Shown: positions 1-7,347, numbered from the stretch's first letter. The stretch is DNA of 11,306 nucleotides from JBHIBD01 sp046758865 (GCA_046758865.1 JBHIBD010000067.1:1-11306), one strand, 5' to 3'. Program-made: numbers and translations. The notes: generated by a model not told the origin, from the letters alone.

Positions 1-2
1 TC

Positions 3-21
3 GCAGGGCTTGTCGCCCTGC
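3..21. repeat. GC-rich short hairpin
   Basis: Seven-base perfect inverted repeat, GCAGGGC (3-9) and GCCCTGC (15-21), with a five-base loop. It lies about 140 nt past the stop of the minus-strand ABC exporter. No T-run follows on either strand, so a classical terminator is not supported. It forms part of a cluster of three inverted repeats and may continue left of the window. Confidence 0.6.
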
Positions 22-32
22 CTACCTTCCCT

Positions 33-61
33 TGCCCTCCCCCATCGAGGGGGGGAGGGTA
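33..61. repeat. G/C-tract inverted repeat
   Basis: CCCTCCCCC (35-43) pairs perfectly with GGGGGAGGG (51-59), extended by one G-T and one T-A pair, around a seven-base loop. It lies downstream of the minus-strand exporter gene. A stable RNA hairpin is possible, but there is no flanking U-run, so termination would have to be non-canonical. It resembles dispersed intergenic hairpin repeats of environmental bacteria; that is an impression and not a match I could test. Confidence 0.55.
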
Positions 62-71
62 GCCTGCTTCA

Positions 72-121
72 TTTGTCATTGTTTCGGAACTTCATCCCTC
101 GCAATGACAAAGGGTTGCACG
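72..121. repeat. 10-bp inverted repeat, GTCATTGCGAGG-type intergenic element
   Basis: TTTGTCATTG (72-81) and CAATGACAAA (112-121) are perfect inverted arms flanking 30 nt. Read on the minus strand, the right part gives GTCATTGCGAGGGAT, a motif I know as a recurrent non-coding repeat in many bacterial genomes. It starts about 40 nt downstream of the ABC exporter stop. No transposase or target-site duplication is visible here. Confidence 0.5.
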
Positions 122-162
122 CTACACTTTGTTGCGGGCAGCAGCAAGGGGTGGCCTCCTAC

Positions 163-2142
163 TTACCATGACCTGGCGTCGTCCTTACCCTCATACGGAT
201 CGTATGCAATGGTGGGTTCCTCTAGTGTAGTATCGCTTTTAGGGGTGAGTTCTTCCTCAGGAGTCCCTTCCCTCTCAAGAAACTGTAGTTGAAAGAGTTT
301 TGCGTAAAGATTGCCCTGGGACATAAGTTCATCATGAGTGCCCATTTCTATTACCCTCCCCTTATCCATTACCACTATAATGTCTGCACTTAACACCGTG
401 GAGAGACGATGGGCAATGACAAAGGTAGTACGGTTTTCGACCAGCTTGTAAATGGCTTCTTGTATAAGCTTTTCCGTCTCTGCATCTACAGAGGATGTGG
501 CCTCATCTAAAATAAGAATCCGAGGGTCAGCCAGTATAGCCCTGGCTATGGCTATTCTCTGTTTTTGTCCCCCGGATAGCTTCACGCCCCTTTCCCCGAC
601 GACCGTATCATAACCGCTAGGAAGCTCCAGGATAAATCGGTGGGCACCTGCCGTCTGTGCTGCCTGCACAACATCCCCCTCCGCTGCCTCAGGCCTGCCG
701 TATGTGATATTGTTCCTCACCGTATCGTTAAATAGAAAGGGCTCCTGCAGCACCATGGCCATCTGACGGCGAAGGGGCTTTGATTTGACCTCTCTGAGGT
801 CATGGCCGTCCACCAGCACCGCGCCCCCTGTAGGGTCATAGAACCTGGGTATAAGATTTGTGAGCGTGGTCTTTCCAGAGCCGCTTGGGCCCACCAGTGC
901 GACCATCTGGCCAGGGTGTACCTTCAGACTAACGTCCTTGAGCACCTCCGTCCCATTGGGGTAGCTGAAGTACACATTCCTAAATTTCACATGACCCTCC
1001 ACCCTAGACAGCTCTACGGCATCCGGGGCATCTTTCAGGGCCGGTAGGGTATCAAGCACCTCAAATATCCTCTCCGTGGAAGCCAGGGCACGCTGCACCT
1101 GGTTGTAGAACCTGCTGAGGCCAGAAATAGGCTCGTAGACCATGCGGAGATACGGGAAGAACACAACAAATGTGCCTACGCTCATCTCACCATTAAGCAC
1201 CTTGTAACCACCGACACATAGCACGATAACCGCCCCAGCCTCGGTAAAGAGGTCAACAATTGGTCTGTATGTGGTGAACATACGGTAGATGCGAACGTGC
1301 AGCCTATAATTCTCCTCGTTCTTCCGCCTGAACCTCTCCATCTCCTTGTCCTGCCGCGCAAAGCCCAAAATAACTCTAATGCCGGAGACGTTATCCTGGA
1401 TGAGGGCGTTGAGTTCACCTACCTTATCCCTCAGCTCGCGATAGGTCCTGCGAATCATCTTGCCAAAGGTGTAAGTAAGGCCCACCATAAACGGTCCAAC
1501 TGCCAGGGCAATTGCGGTAAGCTGCCAGTCCCACTGGAAACAAAAAAATAGTATCCACCCCAACCTGAACATATCCGTTATAAACGTGGTCAATGGGACA
1601 ACCACTACCTGTTCTAGGGAATTCACATCGTTTACTACCCTGCTCATAATGTCCCCGGTACTCTTATCCTCGAAGTAGCTGAGTGGCATATCCTGGACAT
1701 GGTGGTAGACATCATTCCGCATGTCGTATATGACCCTTTGTCCCACCTCAGACATGAAATACCCGTGGACAATGGCAACCAGGCTTGTAGATGCCTGCAG
1801 GATAAAAAAGGCAGCCGCTAATACAAAGAAGGTAAGGAAGACGGTGTCTACGGACGTGAACCATGTTTGCCCAAGATACAGGGTAGCCGACTTTAACGGG
1901 GCAGCTAGGGGCATCTTGTTTTCTGCCAATACATTAGCAGTTGCACTTCCCTCTCCAGTGGTGGCTGACATTACCCTCTCTGCAATCCTCAACTCATCAA
2001 CAGCAACACCAAGTATCTGTGGGGGGAGTACTGAGACCAGTGCACCAAGCATGGAGAGAGCCAATACAAGAAGGACCCTGGGCCAATAAGGCGCTGTATA
2101 ACTGAGAATCCTGCTATATGAGTTTTTTGGATGTGGGGTCAT
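163..2142 (-). CDS. MsbA-type ABC exporter, fused permease and ATPase
   Basis: A half-size ABC exporter of 659 aa that should act as a homodimer in the inner membrane, exporting a lipid, drug or peptide; the substrate cannot be read from sequence. The N-terminal transmembrane domain (about residues 15-350) has about six helices. The nucleotide-binding domain shows Walker A GPSGSGKT (418-425), Q-loop Gln466, signature LSGGQ (522-526), Walker B LILDE (543-547, catalytic Glu547) and switch His578, all intact. An unusually long polar stretch of roughly 45 residues (about 48-91) lies between the first two helices, and an acidic tail of about 40 residues follows the ATPase domain. I chose ATG 2140-2142; a TTG at 2242-2244 would extend the protein by 34 residues but runs through a perfect inverted repeat and gives a non-membrane-like leader. 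No clear Shine-Dalgarno precedes either start. It follows the ABM-domain gene and is probably co-transcribed with it. Confidence 0.9.
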   Translation of the reverse strand: MTPHPKNSYSRILSYTAPYWPRVLLVLALSMLGALVSVLPPQILGVAVDELRIAERVMSATTGEGSATANVLAENKMPLAAPLKSATLYLGQTWFTSVDTVFLTFFVLAAAFFILQASTSLVAIVHGYFMSEVGQRVIYDMRNDVYHHVQDMPLSYFEDKSTGDIMSRVVNDVNSLEQVVVVPLTTFITDMFRLGWILFFCFQWDWQLTAIALAVGPFMVGLTYTFGKMIRRTYRELRDKVGELNALIQDNVSGIRVILGFARQDKEMERFRRKNEENYRLHVRIYRMFTTYRPIVDLFTEAGAVIVLCVGGYKVLNGEMSVGTFVVFFPYLRMVYEPISGLSRFYNQVQRALASTERIFEVLDTLPALKDAPDAVELSRVEGHVKFRNVYFSYPNGTEVLKDVSLKVHPGQMVALVGPSGSGKTTLTNLIPRFYDPTGGAVLVDGHDLREVKSKPLRRQMAMVLQEPFLFNDTVRNNITYGRPEAAEGDVVQAAQTAGAHRFILELPSGYDTVVGERGVKLSGGQKQRIAIARAILADPRILILDEATSSVDAETEKLIQEAIYKLVENRTTFVIAHRLSTVLSADIIVVMDKGRVIEMGTHDELMSQGNLYAKLFQLQFLEREGTPEEELTPKSDTTLEEPTIAYDPYEGKDDARSW

Positions 2143-2177
2143 CTCGGGAGGATTCGCTTTATCTTCCTTTCTACCCG

Positions 2178-2237
2178 CTCCTCCCTTCTTTCTAAATGTT
2201 GAGCAAGCTCGACCGCTACACAGAAAGAAGGGAGGAG
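2178..2237 (-). repeat. perfect 16-bp inverted repeat upstream of exporter gene
   Basis: CTCCTCCCTTCTTTCT (2178-2193) and AGAAAGAAGGGAGGAG (2222-2237) are exact reverse complements separated by 28 nt. In the minus-strand transcript, the pyrimidine arm comes first and the purine arm, which contains GGGAGGAG resembling a Shine-Dalgarno, comes second. The hairpin sits between the stop of the ABM-domain gene (2258) and the exporter ATG (2142). It could act as an RNA-stability, processing or translation-control element. No U-run follows it, so simple termination is unlikely. Confidence 0.75.
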
Positions 2238-2257
2238 GACACAACGGAAAGCTGCAC

Positions 2258-2542
2258 TTACTTGGGACTATACCTCTTTATACGGTAATCCTTTACGTAC
2301 TGACCTGCCTTGGCAATGACCTTCTTGTGGTCTGGCACCTCCATCCAGGCCCTAATGCTTTCCTCATTGTCCCACTCGGTTATGAGGAGATATTTCTGTT
2401 TCTCTCCCACCGGGGTATAAGCAGACGCAGACTTAAGCCCCTTCTGCTTTAATGCTATTGGAAGGGTGGCCATAAAATCCGCCACAAAGGCCTGCTCCTG
2501 CTCGGGATGTACCTCAATGTGGAATAGGCTTAATATGGACAT
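2258..2542 (-). CDS. small ABM-domain (antibiotic biosynthesis monooxygenase-like) protein
   Basis: A 94-residue soluble protein that looks like a single dimeric ferredoxin-like ABM domain. It opens with a beta strand (SILSLFHIEVHPEQ), followed by a helix (AFVADFMATLPIALKQ). The conserved-style core YLLITEWDNEESIRAW (about 51-66) comes next, then an ending where such domains usually place DHKKVIAK. Members include IsdG-type haem monooxygenases, quinol monooxygenases and many proteins of unknown role, so no reaction can be assigned. A strong Shine-Dalgarno, AAGGAG (2549-2554 on the minus strand), precedes the ATG by about 6 nt. It is first in a likely two-gene transcript with the ABC exporter, and its promoter must lie in the divergent region 2543-2748. 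No cysteines, signal peptide or membrane segment are present. Confidence 0.75.
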   Translation of the reverse strand: MSILSLFHIEVHPEQEQAFVADFMATLPIALKQKGLKSASAYTPVGEKQKYLLITEWDNEESIRAWMEVPDHKKVIAKAGQYVKDYRIKRYSPK

Positions 2543-2585
2543 TCTCTTCTCCTTCTTTTCTGGGATTGTGAGTCCTCTCCCCCCA

Positions 2586-2609
2586 GGACTTTAATACCTA
2601 GTAATGTCC
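2586..2609. promoter_or_regulatory. imperfect palindrome in divergent promoter region (candidate operator)
   Basis: GGACtTTAaTA-cc-TAgTAAtGTCC: 9 of 12 base pairs of this 24-bp dyad match. It lies in the 206-nt region between the two divergent transcription units (ABM gene/exporter leftward, MacA operon rightward). On the minus strand a TTGACT (2630-2625) fits a -35 box, which would place the dyad over the -10 region, where the best hexamer is weak (ACATTA, 17-nt spacer). On the plus strand TAAAAT (2672-2677) could be a -10 but has no good -35. A repressor site is possible; no promoter is firmly identified. Confidence 0.25.
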
Positions 2610-2748
2610 AGATTATTTCACCCAAGTCAAGCTTATTCTTTTGTCACCTATTTACTTCCAAAACTAAGTGGTAAAATGTAGAATATATAAGTGGCGGGAT
2701 AGACCTCCCCCTCGTATATCTTTCTTGGTAGAGGGCTTAGGTAAATCA

Positions 2749-3993
2749 ATGAAGGCAAAGTGGATCATCATCCTGGCAATTGTAATACCCATTGTAGCCG
2801 CCAGCAGCACGGTAAGCGTCCTCAAGCTCAGGAAGAAGCCCATAGATTATCGTACTGCAGTGGTCAAAAGGGGCGATATTACCTCAACAGTCATGGCCAG
2901 CGGTACCCTCCATCCCCTTCTCACTGTGCAGGTAGGTAGCGAGGTATCCGGCACCATAGAGGCGCTCTACGCTTATGTCGATTCAGAAGTTACGCAGGGT
3001 CAGCTAATTGCCAAGATAGCACCTGACCCATTCATAAGCAAGGCGAACGAGGCGAAGGCAAACCTAAAGATGGCCGAAGCAAAGGTTACAACCGCACTGG
3101 CAGAGGTGGCCAAGGCAGAGGTTCAGGTAAAGGATGCTAAAAGGACCTACACCCGCTTCGAGGCATTGCTAAAGGACGGTGCAGTAACCGAAGAAGAGAG
3201 GGATGTAACACTTACCAAATACGAGACGGCCCTGGCCGAGCTTGATGCGGTAAGGGCACGGTATGAGCTCTCCCTGGCAGAACTGGAACAGGCAAAGGCT
3301 GCACTGGAAACGGCTGAGCTCGACCTGGGTCATACAGATATCTTCTCACCTGTAGACGGCACTGTACTTACAAGAGAAGTGGACGTAGGTCAAACTGTCT
3401 CAGCAAGAATGCAAACACCGGTCCTCTTTACTATAGCACACGACCTAAGAATGATGGAGGCCCACCTGGACGTAAACGAGGCAGATATAGGCAGGATAGC
3501 CCTGGGCCAACCCGCTACATTCTACGTAAATGCCTACCCCCACCAGAGCTTTGAAGCCGAGGTTGTAGGCATTAGAAGCTCTCCAAAAGTGACACAGAAC
3601 GTTGTAACATATGATGTTGTTATTGGCGTAGATAACAACGATCTAAAACTAAAACCCGGTATGACGGCAAATGCTACTATTGTGGCGGCAGAGGCAAAGA
3701 ATGTCCTAAAGATACCCAACTCTGCACTACGCTTCAGGCCTCCACTACCCGAAAAAGGCAACCAAAAAGGGCCTGAAAATACACTAACACAAGACAATGC
3801 CAGAGAACCTGAAGAAACTGTTGTTTACATATTGGTTAAGAAAGGGGAGGTAAAGCCCATACCCGTAGAGACTGGTGTTTCAGACGACAACTTCACTGAG
3901 CTTGTCAGAGGCGACCTGAAGGAAGGTGACCTTGTAGCAGTAGGCGTGTCGCTAGGGGCCAAGCGCTTCAAGATGCCCAGGAGGCTGTACTAG
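2749..3993 (+). CDS. macA: MacA-like periplasmic adaptor (HlyD/membrane fusion protein family)
   Basis: Periplasmic membrane-fusion subunit that would link the MacB-type transporter encoded just downstream to an outer-membrane TolC-like channel. The 414-residue protein has an N-terminal membrane anchor (about 4-25). A biotinyl/lipoyl-like half follows (about 45-92, containing GSEVSGTIEAL). An alanine- and glutamate-rich coiled-coil hairpin spans about 97-192, and the second lipoyl half (FSPVDGTVLTREVDVGQTV) about 199-217. A beta-barrel domain (about 230-315) and a membrane-proximal domain (about 320-410) complete it, with a charged insert near 331-355. I chose ATG 2749 because it starts directly before the anchor and has AGGT 7 nt upstream. 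A GTG at 2668 would add 27 charged residues ahead of the anchor and lacks support. The stop TAG overlaps the next gene's GTG by one base, so the pump genes are an operon. Confidence 0.88.
   Translation: MKAKWIIILAIVIPIVAASSTVSVLKLRKKPIDYRTAVVKRGDITSTVMASGTLHPLLTVQVGSEVSGTIEALYAYVDSEVTQGQLIAKIAPDPFISKANEAKANLKMAEAKVTTALAEVAKAEVQVKDAKRTYTRFEALLKDGAVTEEERDVTLTKYETALAELDAVRARYELSLAELEQAKAALETAELDLGHTDIFSPVDGTVLTREVDVGQTVSARMQTPVLFTIAHDLRMMEAHLDVNEADIGRIALGQPATFYVNAYPHQSFEAEVVGIRSSPKVTQNVVTYDVVIGVDNNDLKLKPGMTANATIVAAEAKNVLKIPNSALRFRPPLPEKGNQKGPENTLTQDNAREPEETVVYILVKKGEVKPIPVETGVSDDNFTELVRGDLKEGDLVAVGVSLGAKRFKMPRRLY
3979..3984 (+). promoter_or_regulatory. Shine-Dalgarno for GTG-started ATPase gene
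   Basis: AGGAGG lies inside the end of the adaptor gene, 8 nt before GTG 3993-3995. It supports the unusual GTG start that overlaps the adaptor's TAG stop (TAGTG). Confidence 0.7.
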
Positions 3994-4718
3994 TGGGAGA
4001 TAGGGACTTAATAGTGCTAGAAGACATCACCAAGGTATACCGCATGGGGGAGGTAGAAGTCCATGCCCTTCGCGGGGTGTCACTGCGGGTTACTCAAGGT
4101 GAATTTTTGGCCGCCATGGGCCCCTCTGGTGCTGGGAAGTCTACCCTTTTGAACATATTGGGTTGTCTTGACCGTCCAAGCCGCGGTGTATATTTGCTCG
4201 AAGGGCAGGAGGTGTCCCGATTGCACCGCGATGAACTCGCAGACATAAGAAACAGCAAAATAGGCTTTGTCTTTCAGACTTTTAATCTACTGCCAAGGGT
4301 CACAGCCCTAGGGAATGTGGAACTACCTCTCCTGTATAAAGGTGTTGCCCACAGGATAAGGAGGAAAAGGGCCGAAGAGGTGCTGCTTTCTGTTGGCCTG
4401 AAGGGCAGGGAACACTACACACCCAGCCGCCTCTCGGGTGGAGAGCAGCAGCGTGTGGCAATAGCACGGGCCATTATAAACAATCCATCAATAATCCTGG
4501 CTGATGAGCCTACAGGAAATCTGGACAGCGAGAGCGCTGCTGACATTATGGATATTTTTGCGAAGCTCAACAATCAAGGTATAACTATCATCCTCGTCAC
4601 ACACGAGACAGATATATCACAGTATGCACGTAGAAAGATTCTATTTAAGGACGGTCGTATAGTCGAGGACACTGCACGTACCCTCCCTAGAGTTGTAAAA
4701 GGAGGGGGGCTAGTATGA
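3993..4718 (+). CDS. MacB/LolD-type ABC transporter ATPase
   Basis: A 241-residue cytoplasmic ATPase that powers the adjacent permease. All functional motifs are present: Walker A GPSGAGKST (43-51), Q-loop Gln95 in FVFQTFNLLP, signature LSGGEQQRVAIARA (147-160), Walker B IILADEP with catalytic Glu172, D-loop GNLDS and switch His204. The pattern FQTFNLLPRVTALGNVELPL is typical of the MacB/LolD/FtsE group, which drives mechanotransmission and not substrate translocation through the membrane. In E. coli MacB the ATPase and permease are fused; here they are separate chains, as in many other bacteria. GTG is the start, with AGGAGG 8 nt upstream, and the coding end overlaps the permease start by 4 nt (ATGA), suggesting translational coupling. 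Confidence 0.93.
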   Translation: MGDRDLIVLEDITKVYRMGEVEVHALRGVSLRVTQGEFLAAMGPSGAGKSTLLNILGCLDRPSRGVYLLEGQEVSRLHRDELADIRNSKIGFVFQTFNLLPRVTALGNVELPLLYKGVAHRIRRKRAEEVLLSVGLKGREHYTPSRLSGGEQQRVAIARAIINNPSIILADEPTGNLDSESAADIMDIFAKLNNQGITIILVTHETDISQYARRKILFKDGRIVEDTARTLPRVVKGGGLV

Positions 4719-5953
4719 GGCTTCTTATAGAGATATTACGTACTGCATTGAACACGATAAGGCAAAATAAAATGCGCTCCGCCCTCACCATGCTGGGTGT
4801 AACTATAGGGGTGGGCTCGGTAATCATCATGGTAAGCATTGGCATGGGAGCAAGGCTTCAGGTAAAGGAACGTATAGAAGGGCTTGGCACCAACATGCTG
4901 TTTATATTTGCAGGCACCACTACATCGGGAGGAGCAAGGTATGGAACTGGTACCGGTTTCACCCTCACTGTTGATGATGCCCGCGCCATTACCAGAGAGT
5001 GTCCTGCTGTTGCGATGACCTCTTACGGTAATCGGGAGACAAACCAGGTCATATTCGGCAACCAGAACTGGAACACTGTTATTCGGGGAGTAACTCCGGA
5101 GTACCAGATAATCAGAAACTGGCCGATAGAAGAAGGTAACTTCTTTGACCACAGGGACATGGAGAGGGCAGCCACCGTTTGTGTGCTGGGGTCTAAGGTG
5201 GCCGAAAACCTGTTTGTAAGGGGTGAAGATCCCCTGGGAAAGACGGTAATCATAAAAAGGGTGCCGTTCAAAGTTATTGGAGTTATGAGATCGAGGGGTG
5301 CCATTGCAGGCGGTGGTGGAAGGGATCAGGACGACCAGATATTCATACCGTTCACCACGGCCGAGTGGAAGATAATTGGCTCGGTACTGCCTGGCTACGT
5401 GAGTATCGTATATGTCTCAGCAATAAGTTCTGAGGCCATTAAAGACGCCGAAGAGCAGATAAAGTCCCTACTCAGACAACGGCATAATATCCAACATGAC
5501 CAGCCTGACGATTTTATTATAATGAACCTACGTGACATAGCGGCCATGAGGGAGCAAATGGGCAAAATCTTGACCTATCTCCTGGGCAGTATCGCATCGG
5601 TGTCCCTCATAGTGGGTGGAATAGGTATCATGAACATAATGCTGGTTTCTGTAACTGAGAGAACGAGAGAGGTGGGGATACGCATGGCAGTGGGGGCAAA
5701 ACAGCGTGATATTATGATACAATTCTTGGTGGAGTCCGTGGTTCTCAGTTGCATAGGCGGTGCCATTGGCCTGTGTCTGGGTCTGGCAGGTACGCAGATT
5801 ATATCTCTGGTGGGGCGCTGGCCTGTGCTTATTTCCCCACTAGTTGTCCTGGTAGCATTTAGCTTTGCAGTGCTGGTGGGTGTAATATTCGGACTCTACC
5901 CAGCAAACAAGGCCTCAAAACTCAACCCCATTGAGGCACTTAGGTATGAATAA
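4715..5953 (+). CDS. MacB/FtsX-type ABC transporter permease
   Basis: A 412-residue inner-membrane permease with the MacB architecture. A first transmembrane helix (about 22-45) leads into a large periplasmic MacB_PCD-like domain (about 46-280). The C-terminal FtsX domain has three helices (about 287-313, 336-366 and 372-394). The segment with VTERTREVGIRMAVGAK is the characteristic cytoplasmic coupling loop of this family. The end, LYPANKASKLNPIEALRYE, is a hallmark terminal motif. It should dimerise with the preceding ATPase and the MacA-like adaptor to expel substrate from the periplasm (macrolides, peptides, lipoprotein-like or siderophore cargo are known for the family; the specific cargo is not inferable). 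Its ATG overlaps the ATPase stop by 4 nt. The only other gene on this transcript with a different type of role is the flavodiiron gene 44 nt downstream. Confidence 0.93.
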   Translation: MRLLIEILRTALNTIRQNKMRSALTMLGVTIGVGSVIIMVSIGMGARLQVKERIEGLGTNMLFIFAGTTTSGGARYGTGTGFTLTVDDARAITRECPAVAMTSYGNRETNQVIFGNQNWNTVIRGVTPEYQIIRNWPIEEGNFFDHRDMERAATVCVLGSKVAENLFVRGEDPLGKTVIIKRVPFKVIGVMRSRGAIAGGGGRDQDDQIFIPFTTAEWKIIGSVLPGYVSIVYVSAISSEAIKDAEEQIKSLLRQRHNIQHDQPDDFIIMNLRDIAAMREQMGKILTYLLGSIASVSLIVGGIGIMNIMLVSVTERTREVGIRMAVGAKQRDIMIQFLVESVVLSCIGGAIGLCLGLAGTQIISLVGRWPVLISPLVVLVAFSFAVLVGVIFGLYPANKASKLNPIEALRYE

Positions 5954-5984
5954 AACAGTCTCATCCGATGGAAGGCGAACACTT

Positions 5985-5990
5985 AAGGAA
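5985..5990 (+). promoter_or_regulatory. Shine-Dalgarno fixing the flavodiiron start
   Basis: AAGGAA lies 7 nt before ATG 5998. The earlier in-frame ATG at 5968 has no purine-rich site before it, and family members begin close to the downstream Met. This decides the shorter start. Confidence 0.6.
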
Positions 5991-5997
5991 TGTCCAC

Positions 5998-7197
5998 ATG
6001 CATGTAAAGATTGCTGACGACATTTACTGGGTTGGCGCAATAGACTGGAATCTGAGAATTTACCATAATACATACTCTACCCATCACGGAACTACCTACA
6101 ATTCTTACTTAATTATGGACGACAAGATTGCCCTTGTGGACGCCGTATACGGCCCCTTTAGTGAAGAGCTGGTTGGGCACATAAGGGAAATTACCCCGCC
6201 CGGGCAGATAAGCTATGTCATTGTAAATCACTCTGAGCCAGACCACTCGAGCGGTTTACCTGCACTCATGAAGCTTGCGCCCAAGGCCAAGATATTATGC
6301 ACGGCCAAGTGTAAGGATTATCTGGAAAAGCTTTATTTCCCTGACTGGGAATTTACTACTGTAAAGACAGGTGACGAAATGAGCCTCGGTAAAAAGACCT
6401 TACGGTTTATCGAGGCCCCTATGATGCACTGGCCTGACACCATGTTCACGTACATTAAAGAAGACTTTCTCCTCTTATCAAACGATACCTTTGGTCAGCA
6501 CATGGCCTCTTCCCAGAGATTCGAGGATGAAGCAGATGAGGGTATTGTGTGGGAGGAGGTGGCTAAATATTTCGCAAACACACTGTACCCCTTCACCACA
6601 CTCATAAAGAGAAAACTGGAGGAGATAAAAGACTCTGGTCTCCCTATCAAGATGATTGCACCCAGCCACGGTGTCATCTGGCGAAAAGAACCACACAGGG
6701 TCGTAGAGAAATATATGTACTGGGCCGAGGGTAAGGCAGAACAGAAGGTGCTGGTGGCTTACGACACCATGTGGGAGAACACGGCAAGTATGGCAAAGGC
6801 AATAGCCGAGGGCATCCAGGAGGCAGGTGTGGAGGTAAAGCTCTGCCAGCTATCGGCATCAGACCTGAGTGACGTCCACAAGGACGTCCTTGAGTCAAAA
6901 GGCCTAATAGTCGGCTCATCCACCGTGAACAACACCGTCCTGCCGGCCGTGGCCCCATTTCTGGAGGAGTTGAAGGGCCTGAGGCCCAAAAAGAAGGTGG
7001 CCTGCGCCTTCGGCTCCCATGGGTGGGGAGGTGGTGCTGTCAAGGTGATAGAAAAGGCCCTACAGCAGGCTGACATAGATGTAATACAGCCGGGGCTTAT
7101 GGTCGAACATGCACCCAACTCCGAGGAGCTCAAGAAGTGCATAGAATTTGGCCGGAAACTCGCTGAAGCTATAAGACGATGTGAAGAAAAGAGTTGA
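5998..7197 (+). CDS. fprA: class A flavodiiron protein (FprA-type O2/NO reductase)
   Basis: Cytoplasmic flavodiiron protein that reduces O2 to water and/or NO to N2O using electrons passed through FMN, protecting anaerobes. The N-terminal metallo-beta-lactamase-like domain (about 1-245) carries the full diiron ligand set: His78, Glu80, Asp82 (with His83 beside them), His144, Asp163 and His224, in a spacing normal for the family. The flavodoxin-like domain (about 250-395) shows the FMN phosphate loop AYDTMWENTASMA and the later SSTVNNT and CAFGSHGWGG loops. There is no C-terminal rubredoxin or NAD(P)H-oxidase domain, so it is the minimal class A form (399 aa) and needs a separate electron donor, typically rubredoxin. 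It is encoded 44 nt after the export-pump permease on the same strand and is likely co-transcribed. O2 versus NO preference cannot be told from sequence. Confidence 0.93.
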   Translation: MHVKIADDIYWVGAIDWNLRIYHNTYSTHHGTTYNSYLIMDDKIALVDAVYGPFSEELVGHIREITPPGQISYVIVNHSEPDHSSGLPALMKLAPKAKILCTAKCKDYLEKLYFPDWEFTTVKTGDEMSLGKKTLRFIEAPMMHWPDTMFTYIKEDFLLLSNDTFGQHMASSQRFEDEADEGIVWEEVAKYFANTLYPFTTLIKRKLEEIKDSGLPIKMIAPSHGVIWRKEPHRVVEKYMYWAEGKAEQKVLVAYDTMWENTASMAKAIAEGIQEAGVEVKLCQLSASDLSDVHKDVLESKGLIVGSSTVNNTVLPAVAPFLEELKGLRPKKKVACAFGSHGWGGGAVKVIEKALQQADIDVIQPGLMVEHAPNSEELKKCIEFGRKLAEAIRRCEEKS

Positions 7198-7200
7198 GTC

Positions 7201-7347
7201 TTGAAAGAGGCCTTTCTATATCATAAATCCAACGGCAAGCTCAGGTACAACATCTGCCAGAGGAGACGCCTGAGCTGCGGCCACACTATAGCCGGCAGAT
7301 TCAAAAAGGGTGTCCACTCTGTGGCGCACGGCCACGTTAAAGACTAA
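7201..7347 (+). pseudogene. decayed N-terminal fragment of AmmeMemoRadiSam radical-SAM enzyme (AmrS-like)
   Basis: Read from TTG 7201, 48 codons end at TAA 7345-7347. The translation begins LKEAFLYHKSNGKLRYNICQ and continues with RRRLSCGHT, IAGRFKKG and VHSVAHGHV. It follows the opening of AmrS-type proteins (KEA..Y.K...GK.RC.IC.RRC.I..G..G.C..R.N..GVLYS..YG), as I remember that family, which is normally about 340 residues. Here two cysteines of the leading cluster appear as Tyr16 and Arg23, and the C-G region is garbled. The radical-SAM CxxxCxxC core is absent altogether. The best reading is a gene remnant retained in the fprA transcript. A functional short protein cannot be excluded because the frame is open from 3 nt after the fprA stop to 1 nt before the next ATG. 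Confidence 0.5.

Noticed and set aside
2143..2244. TTG-started extension of the ABC exporter
   Set aside because: The added 34 codons run through a perfect 16-bp inverted repeat, have no Shine-Dalgarno and give a leader unlike the family.
2668..2748. GTG-started N-terminal extension of the MacA-like adaptor
   Set aside because: It would add 27 charged residues before the membrane anchor and has no ribosome site; the ATG at 2749 starts directly at the anchor and has one.
4736..5304. Minus-strand open frames opposite the permease gene
   Set aside because: They lie opposite a well-supported gene with family motifs and have no ribosome sites or recognisable domains.
5968..5997. Upstream ATG for the flavodiiron gene
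   Set aside because: It has no ribosome site, whereas AAGGAA precedes the downstream ATG 5998, whose position fits the family's usual N-terminus.
7238..7276. 8-bp inverted repeat AGCTCAGG/CCTGAGCT with 23-nt loop
   Set aside because: It lies inside the AmrS-like frame, the stem is short for its loop, and no terminator or regulatory context supports it.
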